A DNA stretch of 64,000 nucleotides from JACPPO01 sp965262505 (lineage in GTDB: Bacteria; Acidobacteriota; Vicinamibacteria; Vicinamibacterales; UBA2999). A model generated the notes under the pieces. The model saw nothing but the letters and a program-made list of their open reading frames with translations, made no database searches and had not been told where the DNA came from. Both the position numbers and the translations under genes were made by a program. Shown here in pieces: positions 7,296 through 16,226 of the stretch. Position 1 is the stretch's first letter. Every line of letters starts with the position of its first letter. The stretch covers positions 2,108,001-2,172,000 of the forward strand of contig CBDHFM010000030.1 in assembly GCA_965262505.1 (NCBI GenBank), read 5' to 3'.

Positions 7296-7982
7296 ATGTT
7301 TACTGCCTGGCTCGTTCACCTCTACACGGCAAGCGGCGCCCTGTTCGCGTTTCTCGCACTGAACCGCATCTTCTACGACCGCTACCGCGACGCGTTCTTC
7401 TGGCTCTTCTTGGCTGTCATCGTCGACGCGACCGACGGCGTGCTTGCCCGCCGTTCAGAGGTCGCCTCGCGCCTTCCGTGGTTTAGCGGGGCGAAGCTGG
7501 ACGACATCGTCGATTACCTGACGTATGTGTTCGTTCCAGCGTTTTTCGTCTGGCATGCGCTGCTCGTTCCAGATCGGTGGTCAACGATTGTCGTCGGCGC
7601 AATGCTCCTCTCGAGCGCGTACGGGTTCAATCGGGCTGATGCGAAGACGACAGATAATTTCTTCACAGGTTTCCCGTCGTACTGGAACGTCGTGGTCTTC
7701 TATCTCTATCTGGCAGGATCGACCCTGGAGGTCAATGCGGCGATTCTGCTCGTACTGGCGGCCCTGGTGTTCGTACCGATTCGCTACGTCTATCCCTCTC
7801 GCACCCCAGTGTGGCGCCTGCCGACGATTGCGCTTGGCGCGCTGTGGAGCCTGCTCATGGTCGCGATGCTCTGGCAGATGCCGGCGATATCGCAGCCGAT
7901 CTTCTGGGCTTCACTGGTGTTTCCCGCCTACTACCTCGCGCTTTCGCTTGCGCTCGAGGTCAGGCGCCGACGCGCGGCATAG
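7296..7982 (+). CDS. pcs: Phosphatidylcholine synthase (CDP-alcohol phosphatidyltransferase)
   Basis: The 228-residue integral membrane enzyme has about seven hydrophobic segments. It carries the CDP-alcohol phosphotransferase signature spread over DATDGVLARR and SGAKLDDIVDYLTYVFVPA (about residues 45-82), including the conserved Asp pairs. The DDIVDYLTYVFVPA stretch is characteristic of Pcs, which condenses CDP-diacylglycerol with choline to form phosphatidylcholine in the inner membrane. It starts 11 bases after thyX, so they may be co-transcribed. Another member of the superfamily is possible, but the signature favours Pcs. Confidence 0.75.
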   Translation: MFTAWLVHLYTASGALFAFLALNRIFYDRYRDAFFWLFLAVIVDATDGVLARRSEVASRLPWFSGAKLDDIVDYLTYVFVPAFFVWHALLVPDRWSTIVVGAMLLSSAYGFNRADAKTTDNFFTGFPSYWNVVVFYLYLAGSTLEVNAAILLVLAALVFVPIRYVYPSRTPVWRLPTIALGALWSLLMVAMLWQMPAISQPIFWASLVFPAYYLALSLALEVRRRRAA

Positions 7983-7991
7983 AATTGAGCC

Positions 7992-9362
7992 ATGAACGAC
8001 GTACTCGACTTCATCAACGTCAATCGCGACCGCTACGTCGACGAACTGAAACAGTACCTCGCGATTCCGAGCATCAGCGCCCTGCCGCAGCATGCAAACG
8101 ATGTCCGCCGCGCCGCGGAGTGGACCGCTGACGCGCTCCGCGCCGCGGGGATGCAGAACGTCCGACTGGTCGACACGCCTGGTCATCCGGTGGTGTACGG
8201 CGACTGGCTCGGCGCGCCCGGCAAGCCGACCATCCTGTACTACGGCCACTATGATGTGCAGCCGGTCGATCCCCTCAACCTGTGGACCACGCCGCCCTTC
8301 GAGGCCACCGTGCGCGACGGAGAGCTGTACGCGCGAGGCGCCGCCGACGACAAGGGCCAGGTGTTCATGCACATCAAGGCGATCGAGGCGCACATCAAGA
8401 AGACGGGCGGACTGCCGGTCAACATGAAGTTCTTCATCGAGGGCGAGGAGGAGGTCGGAAGCGCCAATCTCGATGATTTCATCCGTGGCCACAAGCAGGA
8501 TCTCGCCGCCGATGTCGTCGTGATTTCCGACTCACCGATGTTCGATCGAGGGATTCCGTCGATCTGTTACGGCCTTCGGGGTCTCGCCTACTTCCAGCTT
8601 GACCTCCGCGGCACGAAGAGCGACCTGCACTCCGGCTCGTTCGGCGGGGCCGTCGCCAACCCGGCGTTCGTGCTCGCGCAGGTGCTGGCGCAGATGAAGG
8701 ATCGTGGCGGCCGCGTCAAGGTTCCCGGCTTCTATGACGATGTCCGGCCGCTGAGCGACGCCGAGCGCGGGGAATGGAAGAAGCTGCCGTTCAACGAGAC
8801 GAAATATCGGAAGGAACTTGGCGCGCCGCGCCTGTTCGGTGAAAAGGGCTACTCGACGCTCGAGCGGGTATGGGCGCGGCCCACGCTCGAAGTGAACGGG
8901 CTGCTCTCGGGGTTCACCGGTGAGGGCGCGAAGACGGTTCTTCCCGCCGTGTCCATGGCCAAGGTCAGCATGCGCCTGGTGCCCGACCAGGATCCAGACA
9001 AGATCGCCGATCTGTTCGAGGCCTACGTGAAGAAGGTCTGCCCGGCAACGGTGACGCTCACGGTGACCCGCATGCACGGGGGCAAGCCGTGGATGACCGA
9101 GTTCGACAACAAGTACGTGCGCGCCGCCGGCCGGGCGATCGAGCAGGGATTCGGCCAGCGGCCGGTGTTCAATCGCGAGGGGGGCTCGATCCCCGTGGTT
9201 TCCACGTTTCAGGAAGAGCTTGGGCTGCCGAGCGTGCTGTTCGGCATCGGGCTCCCGGACGAGAACGCGCACGCACCCGACGAGAAGCTCGATCTTGGCA
9301 ACTTTCACAACGGCATCATCGCGTCCGCGTATCTGTATCGGGAGATCGCGAATCTCGATTGA
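7992..9362 (+). CDS. M20-family dipeptidase/metallopeptidase
   Basis: The 456-residue protein has the M20 metal and catalytic residues in order: HYDVQP (His and catalytic Asp, about residue 79), GAADDKGQ (bridging Asp), EGEEEVGS (general base Glu and metal Glu), a later Asp in VVISDSP, and a C-terminal His near NAHAPDE. Between them is the dimerisation (lid) domain, about residues 195-350. It resembles carnosinase-like cytosolic dipeptidases that cleave non-standard dipeptides. ATG at 7992 follows a TAGAAT-like sequence with little leader. Its substrate is unknown. Confidence 0.88.
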   Translation: MNDVLDFINVNRDRYVDELKQYLAIPSISALPQHANDVRRAAEWTADALRAAGMQNVRLVDTPGHPVVYGDWLGAPGKPTILYYGHYDVQPVDPLNLWTTPPFEATVRDGELYARGAADDKGQVFMHIKAIEAHIKKTGGLPVNMKFFIEGEEEVGSANLDDFIRGHKQDLAADVVVISDSPMFDRGIPSICYGLRGLAYFQLDLRGTKSDLHSGSFGGAVANPAFVLAQVLAQMKDRGGRVKVPGFYDDVRPLSDAERGEWKKLPFNETKYRKELGAPRLFGEKGYSTLERVWARPTLEVNGLLSGFTGEGAKTVLPAVSMAKVSMRLVPDQDPDKIADLFEAYVKKVCPATVTLTVTRMHGGKPWMTEFDNKYVRAAGRAIEQGFGQRPVFNREGGSIPVVSTFQEELGLPSVLFGIGLPDENAHAPDEKLDLGNFHNGIIASAYLYREIANLD

Positions 9363-9409
9363 GGCCACGCGCCGTTCCACGGTTCGCCGGTTGGCGCTTT
9401 CACTAGAGG

Positions 9410-9838
9410 ATGTACGTGGATCCGACCGAGTTTCCGGCGTCTGGCGCTGAGCTCACGCACCTGCTGGTTGTGACCGACCTGGAGCGGTCGCGACACTTCT
9501 ACCGCGACATCCTCGGGGCCACGGTGTATCGCGAGTACGGCGGTACTTCCTGCGTCTTGCAGTTTCAGGGGAGCTGGTTGTTGCTCGTCACAGGCGGCGG
9601 CCCGACGAAGGACAAGCCTGACGTGACGCTCGTCCCACCTTCCGATCCGGCGACGGTGGGCCACGCGTTCACGATCAGGGTGCCCGACTGCCGAGCCGCT
9701 CATGCGACCTTGCTGGGGCGAGGCGCGATCTTCCTGACGCCGCCGGTCGACTGGGGGATGGAGATTCGCTGCTTCTTCCGGGATCCGGACGGCCACCTGT
9801 TCGAGATCAGCGAGGCCCGTGAGCAGGGTGCTAGCTAG
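9410..9838 (+). CDS. VOC-superfamily protein (glyoxalase/dioxygenase fold)
   Basis: The 142-residue protein has the vicinal-oxygen-chelate pattern: ELTHLLVVTDLERSRHFYRD at the start, then a second half with VGHAFTIRVPDC and a C-terminal FFRDPDGHLFEISE, whose Glu is the usual metal ligand. The His in ELTHLL is the likely first ligand. Such small proteins include glyoxalase I-like enzymes, dioxygenases and drug-binding resistance proteins; the activity here is unknown. The TAG stop (9836-9838) falls in the CTAG end of a palindromic repeat fragment. Confidence 0.8.
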   Translation: MYVDPTEFPASGAELTHLLVVTDLERSRHFYRDILGATVYREYGGTSCVLQFQGSWLLLVTGGGPTKDKPDVTLVPPSDPATVGHAFTIRVPDCRAAHATLLGRGAIFLTPPVDWGMEIRCFFRDPDGHLFEISEAREQGAS

Positions 9839-9908
9839 AACCGTTTTCATGACCTCGACGCGGGTGGCCGTGGACGGGGCCGCCCCATGCTGCGCGGCTA
9901 ATACCTAG
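9831..9908. repeat. Dispersed palindromic repeat, copy 3 (half element)
   Basis: This is a short form of about 75 bases. It keeps one arm, ending GGGTGGCCGTGGACGGGGCC, between CTAG motifs at 9831-9838 and 9905-9908. It sits exactly between two convergent genes. The CTAG at each side supplies the stop codon of the flanking gene: the VOC gene on the plus strand and the SRPBCC gene on the minus strand. Confidence 0.75.
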
Positions 9909-10333
9909 CGAGGCGCCTCGAACGGCGTACCCGCGCCCTCTTCGCAAAGCCTCTTGAGACTACCCAGGTAGTAGCCCCAGTTGAAATTGTAGGTGCCATA
10001 TGTATCGTCATCCAATTCCTGCGCGTATTCCCGTACGAACCTCAGCGACGTTTCGCCATCAATGTGTCGCAACGCAAACGTGAAAGTGTTGTTCTGCCAG
10101 TTGGCGTGACCAGCGACGCAACGCCACTCGACGATCTCGGCCTTCCTCAGTCTCATCTGCTTCATGTGCGGGTTGAAATCGCCGACAAAGGTGAACTCGA
10201 TGACTTCACCCTCGCCGGGACGTAGGGTTGCTTTGGTACTCCACCAGCCGGTCACGCCCGCCTCGGTGGTTAGGGCACGATAGACCGCCGCTGGTGGGAC
10301 GTGTATGTGAACGGTGTGAATAATCGTCTTCAT
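9905..10333 (-). CDS. SRPBCC/AHSA1-domain protein
   Basis: The 142-residue protein begins with the typical START/Bet v1-like pattern HTVHIHVPPAAVYRALT, then GVTGWWSTKATLRPGEG, and ends after a C-terminal helix with NFNWGYYLGSLKRLCEEG. The family folds into a helix-grip with a hydrophobic pocket for small ligands, and some members are AHSA1-like co-chaperones. No catalytic motif is diagnostic. Its stop is supplied by the CTAG border of repeat copy 3. It is not overlapped with its neighbours and may be a single-gene unit. Confidence 0.8.
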   Translation of the reverse strand: MKTIIHTVHIHVPPAAVYRALTTEAGVTGWWSTKATLRPGEGEVIEFTFVGDFNPHMKQMRLRKAEIVEWRCVAGHANWQNNTFTFALRHIDGETSLRFVREYAQELDDDTYGTYNFNWGYYLGSLKRLCEEGAGTPFEAPR

Positions 10334-10382
10334 GAGAATTCTCTCCGAATGTCACGACGCAGCGGAAGCGGGTGGCGCGCCG

Positions 10383-11273
10383 CTAGTTGAGTGACGCGAC
10401 CCTGCGGCGGAGCGTTTTCACGTGCTCCCAGATCTGCTGGTGCTCTTCCCGCGCGTCTTCGTCGATCTCGCCCATGCCCGCGATCTTGAGGTACGTCTGC
10501 AGGTCGCGAAGCGCGCCGGTGAGGTCGTTCAAATGGTAGGCCAGCAGGCCGCGATCGCGCAGCTCGCTGATTGCCGAAGGCGTTACTGCCAGCAGCAGTT
10601 CGGTGATATCGCGGGCCTGCGGAAACGACCGCATGTGCACGTAGATGCGCTTCAGGTTGAGCAGCATCCGGACGACGATCTGCGGGCGCGTGGCCGGGGC
10701 GAGCAGCGACTTGCTGAAGGCCACCTCGGAGCCGACGTGCTTCTGGAGCAGCAGGCGGCAGTCGTGTTCCGACAACGTAGCACCGCCATCGAACGGGTCG
10801 ATAATCAGACGGCTGCGGCGGCGGTTGGTGTCTTCAGGAACTCGCACGAGAAAGTGTCCAGGAAAATTCACGCCATCGATGCGCAGGCCGGCACGCCGGC
10901 CGATCTCCAAATACACGACGGAGAGCGTGATCGGAATGCCGGTGTGTTTGTCGAGCACTTCGTTCAGGCAACTGTTGCGGGGGTCCTCGTAGCGGTCGCG
11001 GTTGCCGACGAACCGCTGGTCGTCGAACAGGTACGCGTTGAGGCCTTTGATGCACGACGGCGTGGAGCCGTCGCCGGTCTCATCCACCTGCCGCTCGATG
11101 CGCCGGCGCGCCGCGTCGCCCATTCTGTCGAGGCGGGACAGGTACGCGGACGCGTCGAGTTGGGGATACTCAATCCGGGCGATGATGAGCGCCGCCTCCG
11201 CCAGCTCGGTGCCGGGAGCACTGGACGCGGTGGCGAGGGCGTCGGCGAGGACGGTGGCGAGCCCCTTACGCAT
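10383..11273 (-). CDS. SirB1-family protein (transglutaminase-like and TPR-like)
   Basis: The 296-residue protein carries the SirB1 core: NSCLNEVLDKHTGIPITLSV, then VYLEIGRRAGL, then VNFPGHFLVRVP (about residues 96-145), followed by a C-terminal helical, TPR-like region (about 200-285). The family is related to transglutaminase-like folds but has no firmly known activity. The start overlaps the 3' end of the HAD gene by eight bases, so it is probably the last gene of the long minus-strand operon that begins with the fadN-like gene. Confidence 0.85.
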   Translation of the reverse strand: MRKGLATVLADALATASSAPGTELAEAALIIARIEYPQLDASAYLSRLDRMGDAARRRIERQVDETGDGSTPSCIKGLNAYLFDDQRFVGNRDRYEDPRNSCLNEVLDKHTGIPITLSVVYLEIGRRAGLRIDGVNFPGHFLVRVPEDTNRRRSRLIIDPFDGGATLSEHDCRLLLQKHVGSEVAFSKSLLAPATRPQIVVRMLLNLKRIYVHMRSFPQARDITELLLAVTPSAISELRDRGLLAYHLNDLTGALRDLQTYLKIAGMGEIDEDAREEHQQIWEHVKTLRRRVASLN

Positions 11274-11964
11274 GGTTGTTCGCGCACAGACGATCCAGCG
11301 CCGGCAGCGTCAGCTCACCGAGGCTGCCAACCACCAGCTCAGCACCCTCGAGCTCCGCGGCCGCGTAGCTGCTCGTCACCCCTACACAACGCAAACCGGC
11401 ACCCCGCGCCGACTCGATCCCCCACCGCGAATCCTCGATCGCCACGCATCGATGCGGCTCGAGATCGCGCCCACCGTGTTGACGCAGCCGCTCGAATGCC
11501 AGGATGTACGGCGCCGGCGACGGCTTGCTCTGCGGCGTGTCCCCGGCGGCCACGACGGCCGTGAACAGGTTCCGGATGCCTGCAGCCTGGGTGATTTCAT
11601 CGATTTCCTGCTTCAAGGCCCCGGACGCGATGGCGATCGGCACCTCGGCGGCCGCGCTGCGGATGAAGTCCACGGCACCCGGGAAGAGTACGTGGCGGTC
11701 GTGCAGCATCTCCTGGAGCTGTTTACCCTTGCGCGTCACGAGCGCCGCGATCTGCGGGTCGTTCATCGCAATCCCGCGATCCGTTGCCAGCGCCCGGACG
11801 AGGCCCACGTCGTCGTAGCCCAGATAGTGCGAGTAGTAGTCGGCCGCGCTCAGTTCGATGCCTTCTTCAGCGAGGGCCTGCTGAAACGCGCGGAGATGCA
11901 ACGGCTCGCTATCGGCGATGACCCCATCGAAGTCGAAGACGATCGACTGGAGCGACCTGATCAT
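11266..11964 (-). CDS. HAD-superfamily phosphatase/phosphoglucomutase-like
   Basis: The 232-residue protein has the HAD motif I VFDFDGVIADSEPLH (nucleophile Asp in DFDG, residues 9-16), motif II IAIASGA (Ser/Thr), motif III Lys near QSKPSPAPY and motif IV VAIEDSRWGIESARGAG. The helical cap and DSEPLH signature place it with beta-phosphoglucomutase and phosphoglycolate-phosphatase-like members. The substrate is not deducible. It overlaps both neighbours by a few bases, indicating co-translation within the operon. Confidence 0.85.
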   Translation of the reverse strand: MIRSLQSIVFDFDGVIADSEPLHLRAFQQALAEEGIELSAADYYSHYLGYDDVGLVRALATDRGIAMNDPQIAALVTRKGKQLQEMLHDRHVLFPGAVDFIRSAAAEVPIAIASGALKQEIDEITQAAGIRNLFTAVVAAGDTPQSKPSPAPYILAFERLRQHGGRDLEPHRCVAIEDSRWGIESARGAGLRCVGVTSSYAAAELEGAELVVGSLGELTLPALDRLCANNHA

Positions 11965-12578
11965 CCTCCGGGAGCCTTTTCACCGGCGCGGACCTCGGCC
12001 TGCAGCCGGTTCGACGGCGGCGGAAACGGGCACTCGTACGTGTCGTTGTAGGCGCAATACGGATTGTAGGCCTGGTTGAAATCGATCGTGTAGTACCCGG
12101 TCGTCGTCGGGTCGATGTCCAGATAGCGGCCCGCGTCGTAGGTGTCGCTTCCTGTCGTCAGGTCGGCGAACGGCACGAACAGGCGGGTGATCTGCTGGGT
12201 GCCGTCAGGTATGAAGGCGCCGAGGCTTCGCGGTTCGCCCAGCAGAGTGAACTCGAGGACGCCGACGAGCTGCATCCTCCGAAGCGCGCCGCTCGACGTC
12301 GGCATCTCGAAGACGGGGCGTTCGTCCGCCAGACTGAGCGCTGCCGGCACCGAGTAGCTCGGATCGACCTCGTAGTAGGGCAGCGGCAACAGGGCGTCAC
12401 GCCTGTCCGGGGGAACCGGCGAATCCGGGGACTCCAGGAAGCTCTGGTTCTTGAACGCGCGGGCGTCCGCGAGCTGTTCCAGATACTCCGAATCGTCAGG
12501 CGCCGAAGGTCCGGACGAGCAGGCGGCCAGCGAAGCCAGCGAGAACACGAGGGCGGCGAGCCTCAGGCGAGTGATCAC
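11961..12578 (-). CDS. DUF1684 lipoprotein
   Basis: The 205-residue protein starts at a GTG that overlaps the acyl-CoA dehydrogenase stop by four bases. It has a signal peptide ending in a lipobox (ASLAAC), so it should be an outer-membrane or periplasmic lipoprotein. The body matches DUF1684: AGRYLDIDPTTTGYYTIDFN, then QAYNPYCAYNDTYECPFPPP and RLQAEVRAGEK at the end. The biochemical function of DUF1684 is unknown. Its place between a fatty-acid dehydrogenase and a phosphatase may be incidental to operon growth. Confidence 0.85.
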   Translation of the reverse strand: MITRLRLAALVFSLASLAACSSGPSAPDDSEYLEQLADARAFKNQSFLESPDSPVPPDRRDALLPLPYYEVDPSYSVPAALSLADERPVFEMPTSSGALRRMQLVGVLEFTLLGEPRSLGAFIPDGTQQITRLFVPFADLTTGSDTYDAGRYLDIDPTTTGYYTIDFNQAYNPYCAYNDTYECPFPPPSNRLQAEVRAGEKAPGG

Positions 12579-14353
12579 GACTCAAGAATATACCGACCGC
12601 GCTCCACCGATGCCTCCGCGAGGCGCCGCCGAAGGGCGACCGTGTTGATGGGCGTGACTTTGAGGACGCGGCGCAGCGCGGCCAGGAGGACACGGAGCGC
12701 GTCGCCGTCGGCCATCGCGGCGAGAGCGTTTCGAGCGGCCCCCTCGACACGCAGCGCGGCTTCGTTGACAAAGGTTCGCGCGGCGGCGTCGTGGAGACCC
12801 GCATGCGGATGTGCCGCCGCGCTCGCGGCGCGCGCCCGCAGCACGGCGCTCTCGGCGGCGTAGGTGTCGATCATGATGTCGGCCGCGTAGCCAAGCACCT
12901 CCTGCTCGTCGTTGAGCTTCTGGCCGTAGGTTTGCATCGCCGCGCCGAGCACCATCAACGCCACCTTCTTGAACGCGGACACGATGCGGAGCGCCTCGTC
13001 CAGGACTCCGTCATCGGTGAACAGGGCGGCCGGCGTCGAGGGCGACAGGAGCTCCTCCTGCAGATGCTTGGCGGCTGGAATAAGAGGCAGCTCACCCTTG
13101 AGCGCGCGGCGGATCAGCATGCCCGGGATCAGCATGCGGTTGATTTCGTTCGTCCCCTCGAAGATGCGATTTACGCGTGCGTCCCGGTAGTACCGCTCGG
13201 CTGGGTAGTCCTTCACGTAGCCGTTGCCGCCGTGGATCTGCACGTTCTCGTCGAGCACGTAGTCGAGCGTCTCGGTGCCGCCGACCTTCGTAATCGAGGC
13301 TTCGACGGCGTACTCCTCGAACGCGCGGGCGACCGCGGCGCCGTCGCGGTCCGTGCCCGCCAGCAACTCGTCAATCAATCCCGCCGTTCTGTAGACGAGG
13401 CTCTCCATCGCATAGGTTCGCGCCATCATCTCGCCGAGCTTGTGCTTGATGGCGCCAAATTCCGCGATTGCGTGGCCGAACTGTTTGCGCTGGGCCGCGT
13501 ACCTCGCCGCCTCGCCGATTGCCGATCGGCAGCCGCCCACGCCCATGCCTCCGAGCTTGAACCGGCCGAAGTTCAGCGTGTTCAGCGCCACCTTGTGGCC
13601 CTTGCCGATCTCGCCCAGGACGTTGTCTGCGGGAACCTTCCCGTCCTGCAGGAGGATGGACGTGGTCGAGGAGCCGTGGAGGCCCATCTTCTGCTCCTCC
13701 TTGCCGGCGCTGACGCCGGGAAAGCTCTTTTCCACGATGAACGCCGTGAAGTGCTCGCCGTCGACTTTGGCAAAGACAATGATCACATCGGCAAAGCCTC
13801 CGTTGCTGATCCACATCTTTTCGCCGTTGAGCGTCCATGTTCCGTCCTTCTCCCGGGTGGCCCGTGTTCTGGCGGCCAGCGCGTCCGAGCCCGATCCCGA
13901 TTCGCTGAGGGCGTAGGCGCCAACGAGCTCGCCGGCGACGAGCGCCGGCAGATACCGCTGTTTCTGGGTCTCGGTGCCGAACAGGACGATGGGCAGGATG
14001 CAGAGATTGGCCTGGCCGCCGTAGGTTGTTGCGAACGACGCGGAACGTGCCATGCGTTCTGCGACGATGAGCGAGGAGACCTTGTCGAGATCGAGTCCGC
14101 CGTATTGCTCCGGCACGTTGGTGCCGAGCAGGCCGAGCTCTCCGCACCGGCGGATCAGCTTTCGCGCCAGCGCCCAATCCTTGGTCTCGAGCTTATCGAG
14201 ATTCGGGAGGACTTCAGTGTCGACGAACTCGTCAGTGGTCTGTGCAATGAGGCGGTGCTCGTCGGACAGCTTCTCTGGCGTAAAGATCCCCGAGGGGTCC
14301 TCGTCTTCCAGCAGCCATGAGCCGCCTTTCCGGACTGGGCTTGGTGCGTGCAT
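12575..14353 (-). CDS. Acyl-CoA dehydrogenase (FadE/VLCAD-like)
   Basis: The protein of about 592 residues catalyses the first step of beta-oxidation, FAD-dependent alpha-beta desaturation of acyl-CoA. It shows the family signatures ALSESGSGSDALA (FAD/substrate binding), EKMWISNGGFAD, KQFGHAIAEFGAIKHKLGEM and the catalytic-Glu region RIFEGTNEINRMLI. A C-terminal extension of about 170 residues resembles very-long-chain enzymes and Bacillus FadE. ATG at 14353 has GCAGGA upstream; an ATG at 14368 is an alternative. It lies directly downstream of the thiolase, matching the fadN-fadA-fadE order. Confidence 0.88.
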   Translation of the reverse strand: MHAPSPVRKGGSWLLEDEDPSGIFTPEKLSDEHRLIAQTTDEFVDTEVLPNLDKLETKDWALARKLIRRCGELGLLGTNVPEQYGGLDLDKVSSLIVAERMARSASFATTYGGQANLCILPIVLFGTETQKQRYLPALVAGELVGAYALSESGSGSDALAARTRATREKDGTWTLNGEKMWISNGGFADVIIVFAKVDGEHFTAFIVEKSFPGVSAGKEEQKMGLHGSSTTSILLQDGKVPADNVLGEIGKGHKVALNTLNFGRFKLGGMGVGGCRSAIGEAARYAAQRKQFGHAIAEFGAIKHKLGEMMARTYAMESLVYRTAGLIDELLAGTDRDGAAVARAFEEYAVEASITKVGGTETLDYVLDENVQIHGGNGYVKDYPAERYYRDARVNRIFEGTNEINRMLIPGMLIRRALKGELPLIPAAKHLQEELLSPSTPAALFTDDGVLDEALRIVSAFKKVALMVLGAAMQTYGQKLNDEQEVLGYAADIMIDTYAAESAVLRARAASAAAHPHAGLHDAAARTFVNEAALRVEGAARNALAAMADGDALRVLLAALRRVLKVTPINTVALRRRLAEASVERGRYILES

Positions 14354-14388
14354 GCCGTGGTCCTGCATTCGCTCGCTACATTCGCTCG

Positions 14389-15582
14389 CTACATCCGCTC
14401 GAAGATGCCGGCGGCCCCCATGCCGCCCCCCACGCACATCGTCACCATGCCGTAGCGGACCTTGCGCCTCCGCATCTCGGAGAGGATGGTCGTCGTGAGC
14501 TTGGCACCCGTGCAGCCGAGGGGATGTCCCAGCGCGATCGCTCCGCCGTTCACGTTGAGCCGTTCCGGATCGATCGGCAGCTCGCGCAGGCAGGCGAGCA
14601 CCTGAGAGGCGAAGGCCTCGTTCAGTTCCACCAGACCAATGTCATCGAGCGACAGGCCGGCGAGCTTCAGGACCTTTCTGATCGCCGGAACCGGGCCGAT
14701 CCCGAACCGTTCCGGCTCCACACCCGCTGTCGCAAAGGCCACGAAGCGGGCAAGCGGTGCCAGTCCGCGCGCTTTTGCCAGTTCTCCGGACGTGATGAGG
14801 ACCCCCGCCGCGCCGTCGCTCATCTGTGATGAGTTGCCGGCGGTTACGCTGCCGGCTGCGTGGAAGGCCGGTCGAAGCTTGGCGAGCGCCTCCGGCGACG
14901 TGTCGCGTCGCGGCCCCTCGTCCTGTGTGAACGTCACCTCGCGCGTCTCCCGCGTGCCGGACCCGCCGTCTGAGCCGGCACCGGGCACCGTGACGCGGAA
15001 CGTCAGAGGCACGATCTCTCCAGCAAACCGGCCCCCGTCGATGGCGGCGAGCGCGCGCTGGTGGCTGCGCAGCGCAAATGCATCCTGGGCTTCCCGGCTG
15101 ATTCCGCTTTCGCGCGCGTGGTTTTCCGCCACCAGGCCGGTGCTCAGGTAGACGTCCGGGTAGCTGTCCACGAGCGCCGGGTTCGGCGCGAGCTTGTTTC
15201 CGCCCATCGGCACCATGCTCATCGACTCCGTGCCGCCGGCCACGACGCTTTGGGTGAAACCGCACATGATGCGCTCGGCGGCGAAGGCGATCGACTGGAG
15301 GCCCGACGAGCAGAAACGGTTGACGGTGACTGCGGACGCGGCCACCGGCACGCCCGCGCGCAGGCTCGCGATGCGGGCCACGTTCAGTCCCTGCTCCGCT
15401 TCCGGCATCGCGCACCCGAGGATCACATCGTCAATGTCCGATGGCTCGATCCCTGGCGCCCGCCGCAGCACCTCCGCGATCACCGTCGCGGCCATTTCAT
15501 CCGGACGAACTGTCCTCAGTGCGCCGTTGGGCGCCTTGCCGGCCGCCGTTCGCGCGGTCGAGACGATTACTGCTTCCTGCAT
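14389..15582 (-). CDS. fadA: Acetyl-CoA acyltransferase (3-ketoacyl-CoA thiolase)
   Basis: The 397-residue thiolase cleaves 3-ketoacyl-CoA with CoA to release acetyl-CoA. Both catalytic cysteines and the His are visible: NRFCSSGLQSIAFAA (acyl-accepting Cys near residue 90), GHPLGCTGAKL (His) and MCVGGGMGAAGIFE (second Cys near residue 384). Length is normal. It starts 16 bases inside the alpha/beta-hydrolase gene and precedes the acyl-CoA dehydrogenase. Degradative thiolase is favoured over acetoacetyl-CoA synthase by this beta-oxidation context. Confidence 0.92.
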   Translation of the reverse strand: MQEAVIVSTARTAAGKAPNGALRTVRPDEMAATVIAEVLRRAPGIEPSDIDDVILGCAMPEAEQGLNVARIASLRAGVPVAASAVTVNRFCSSGLQSIAFAAERIMCGFTQSVVAGGTESMSMVPMGGNKLAPNPALVDSYPDVYLSTGLVAENHARESGISREAQDAFALRSHQRALAAIDGGRFAGEIVPLTFRVTVPGAGSDGGSGTRETREVTFTQDEGPRRDTSPEALAKLRPAFHAAGSVTAGNSSQMSDGAAGVLITSGELAKARGLAPLARFVAFATAGVEPERFGIGPVPAIRKVLKLAGLSLDDIGLVELNEAFASQVLACLRELPIDPERLNVNGGAIALGHPLGCTGAKLTTTILSEMRRRKVRYGMVTMCVGGGMGAAGIFERM

Positions 15583-16226
15583 GTGAAGTCCTCGAGTAGA
15601 TCCGCGAGCGCGTCCCCGACTTCGCTCGCCTGGCCATCGAACAGGTGGTTCGCACGATCGATCTCGACGAGCTCCTTCGGCTCCAGGAGCTCGGCATAGA
15701 AATGCCGCACAAGCTTGAGCGAGATGAGCTCGTCGCTTTCGCCGTGAATGATGAACGTCGGCTTCGGCGACATCTTCACCGAGACGAAGTCATACGTGTG
15801 CACGGGCGGCGCGATCGCGATGAGCGCGCACACGCGTGCTTCGTCGGCGCCGACCGTCATCGCGATGTATGAGCCGAAAGAAAAGCCAGCGGCCCATATC
15901 TCGACAGCCGGGTACTGGGAGGCCGTAAAGGCGACAGCGGCCCTGTAGTCATCAAGCTCCCCGCGGCCGCTGTCCCAGGCGCCGGCGCTCCGGCCGACGC
16001 CGCGAAAGTTGAACCGGAGCACCACGCAGCCGATCCGTGCCAGGGCTTTCGCTGCCTGGAACACCACCCTGGTGTGCATGGTCCCGCCTGCGGTCGGCAG
16101 CGGGTGCGCCAGGACCACGGCCGCCCGCGGCGGGCCGGCCGGGATATTCCACAGCGTCTCAAGCGGACCCACAGGTCCCGGAATCTCGCGCACCGGATCA
16201 GCCAACGCGCCTCCTGGTGTCAACAT
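15567..16226 (-). CDS. Alpha/beta hydrolase (COG2945-like)
   Basis: The protein of about 219 residues, counted from ATG 16226, has VVLAHPLPTAGGTMHTRVVF and LRFNFRGVGRSAGAWDSGRG, both hallmarks of the small COG2945-type hydrolases. The nucleophile elbow is GFSFGSY, the acid is near HGESDELI and the His in RANHLFDG. Substrate unknown; an acyl thioesterase or esterase role in the fatty-acid operon is possible but unproven. Its 3' end overlaps the thiolase gene, and its 5' end overlaps the upstream hydrolase gene by about 29 bases. Confidence 0.82.
   Translation of the reverse strand: MLTPGGALADPVREIPGPVGPLETLWNIPAGPPRAAVVLAHPLPTAGGTMHTRVVFQAAKALARIGCVVLRFNFRGVGRSAGAWDSGRGELDDYRAAVAFTASQYPAVEIWAAGFSFGSYIAMTVGADEARVCALIAIAPPVHTYDFVSVKMSPKPTFIIHGESDELISLKLVRHFYAELLEPKELVEIDRANHLFDGQASEVGDALADLLEDFTCRKQ

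Noticed and set aside
12791..14320. Long plus-strand open frame of about 500 codons
   Set aside because: It is antisense to the acyl-CoA dehydrogenase gene, which has full family motifs; high GC content creates such frames.
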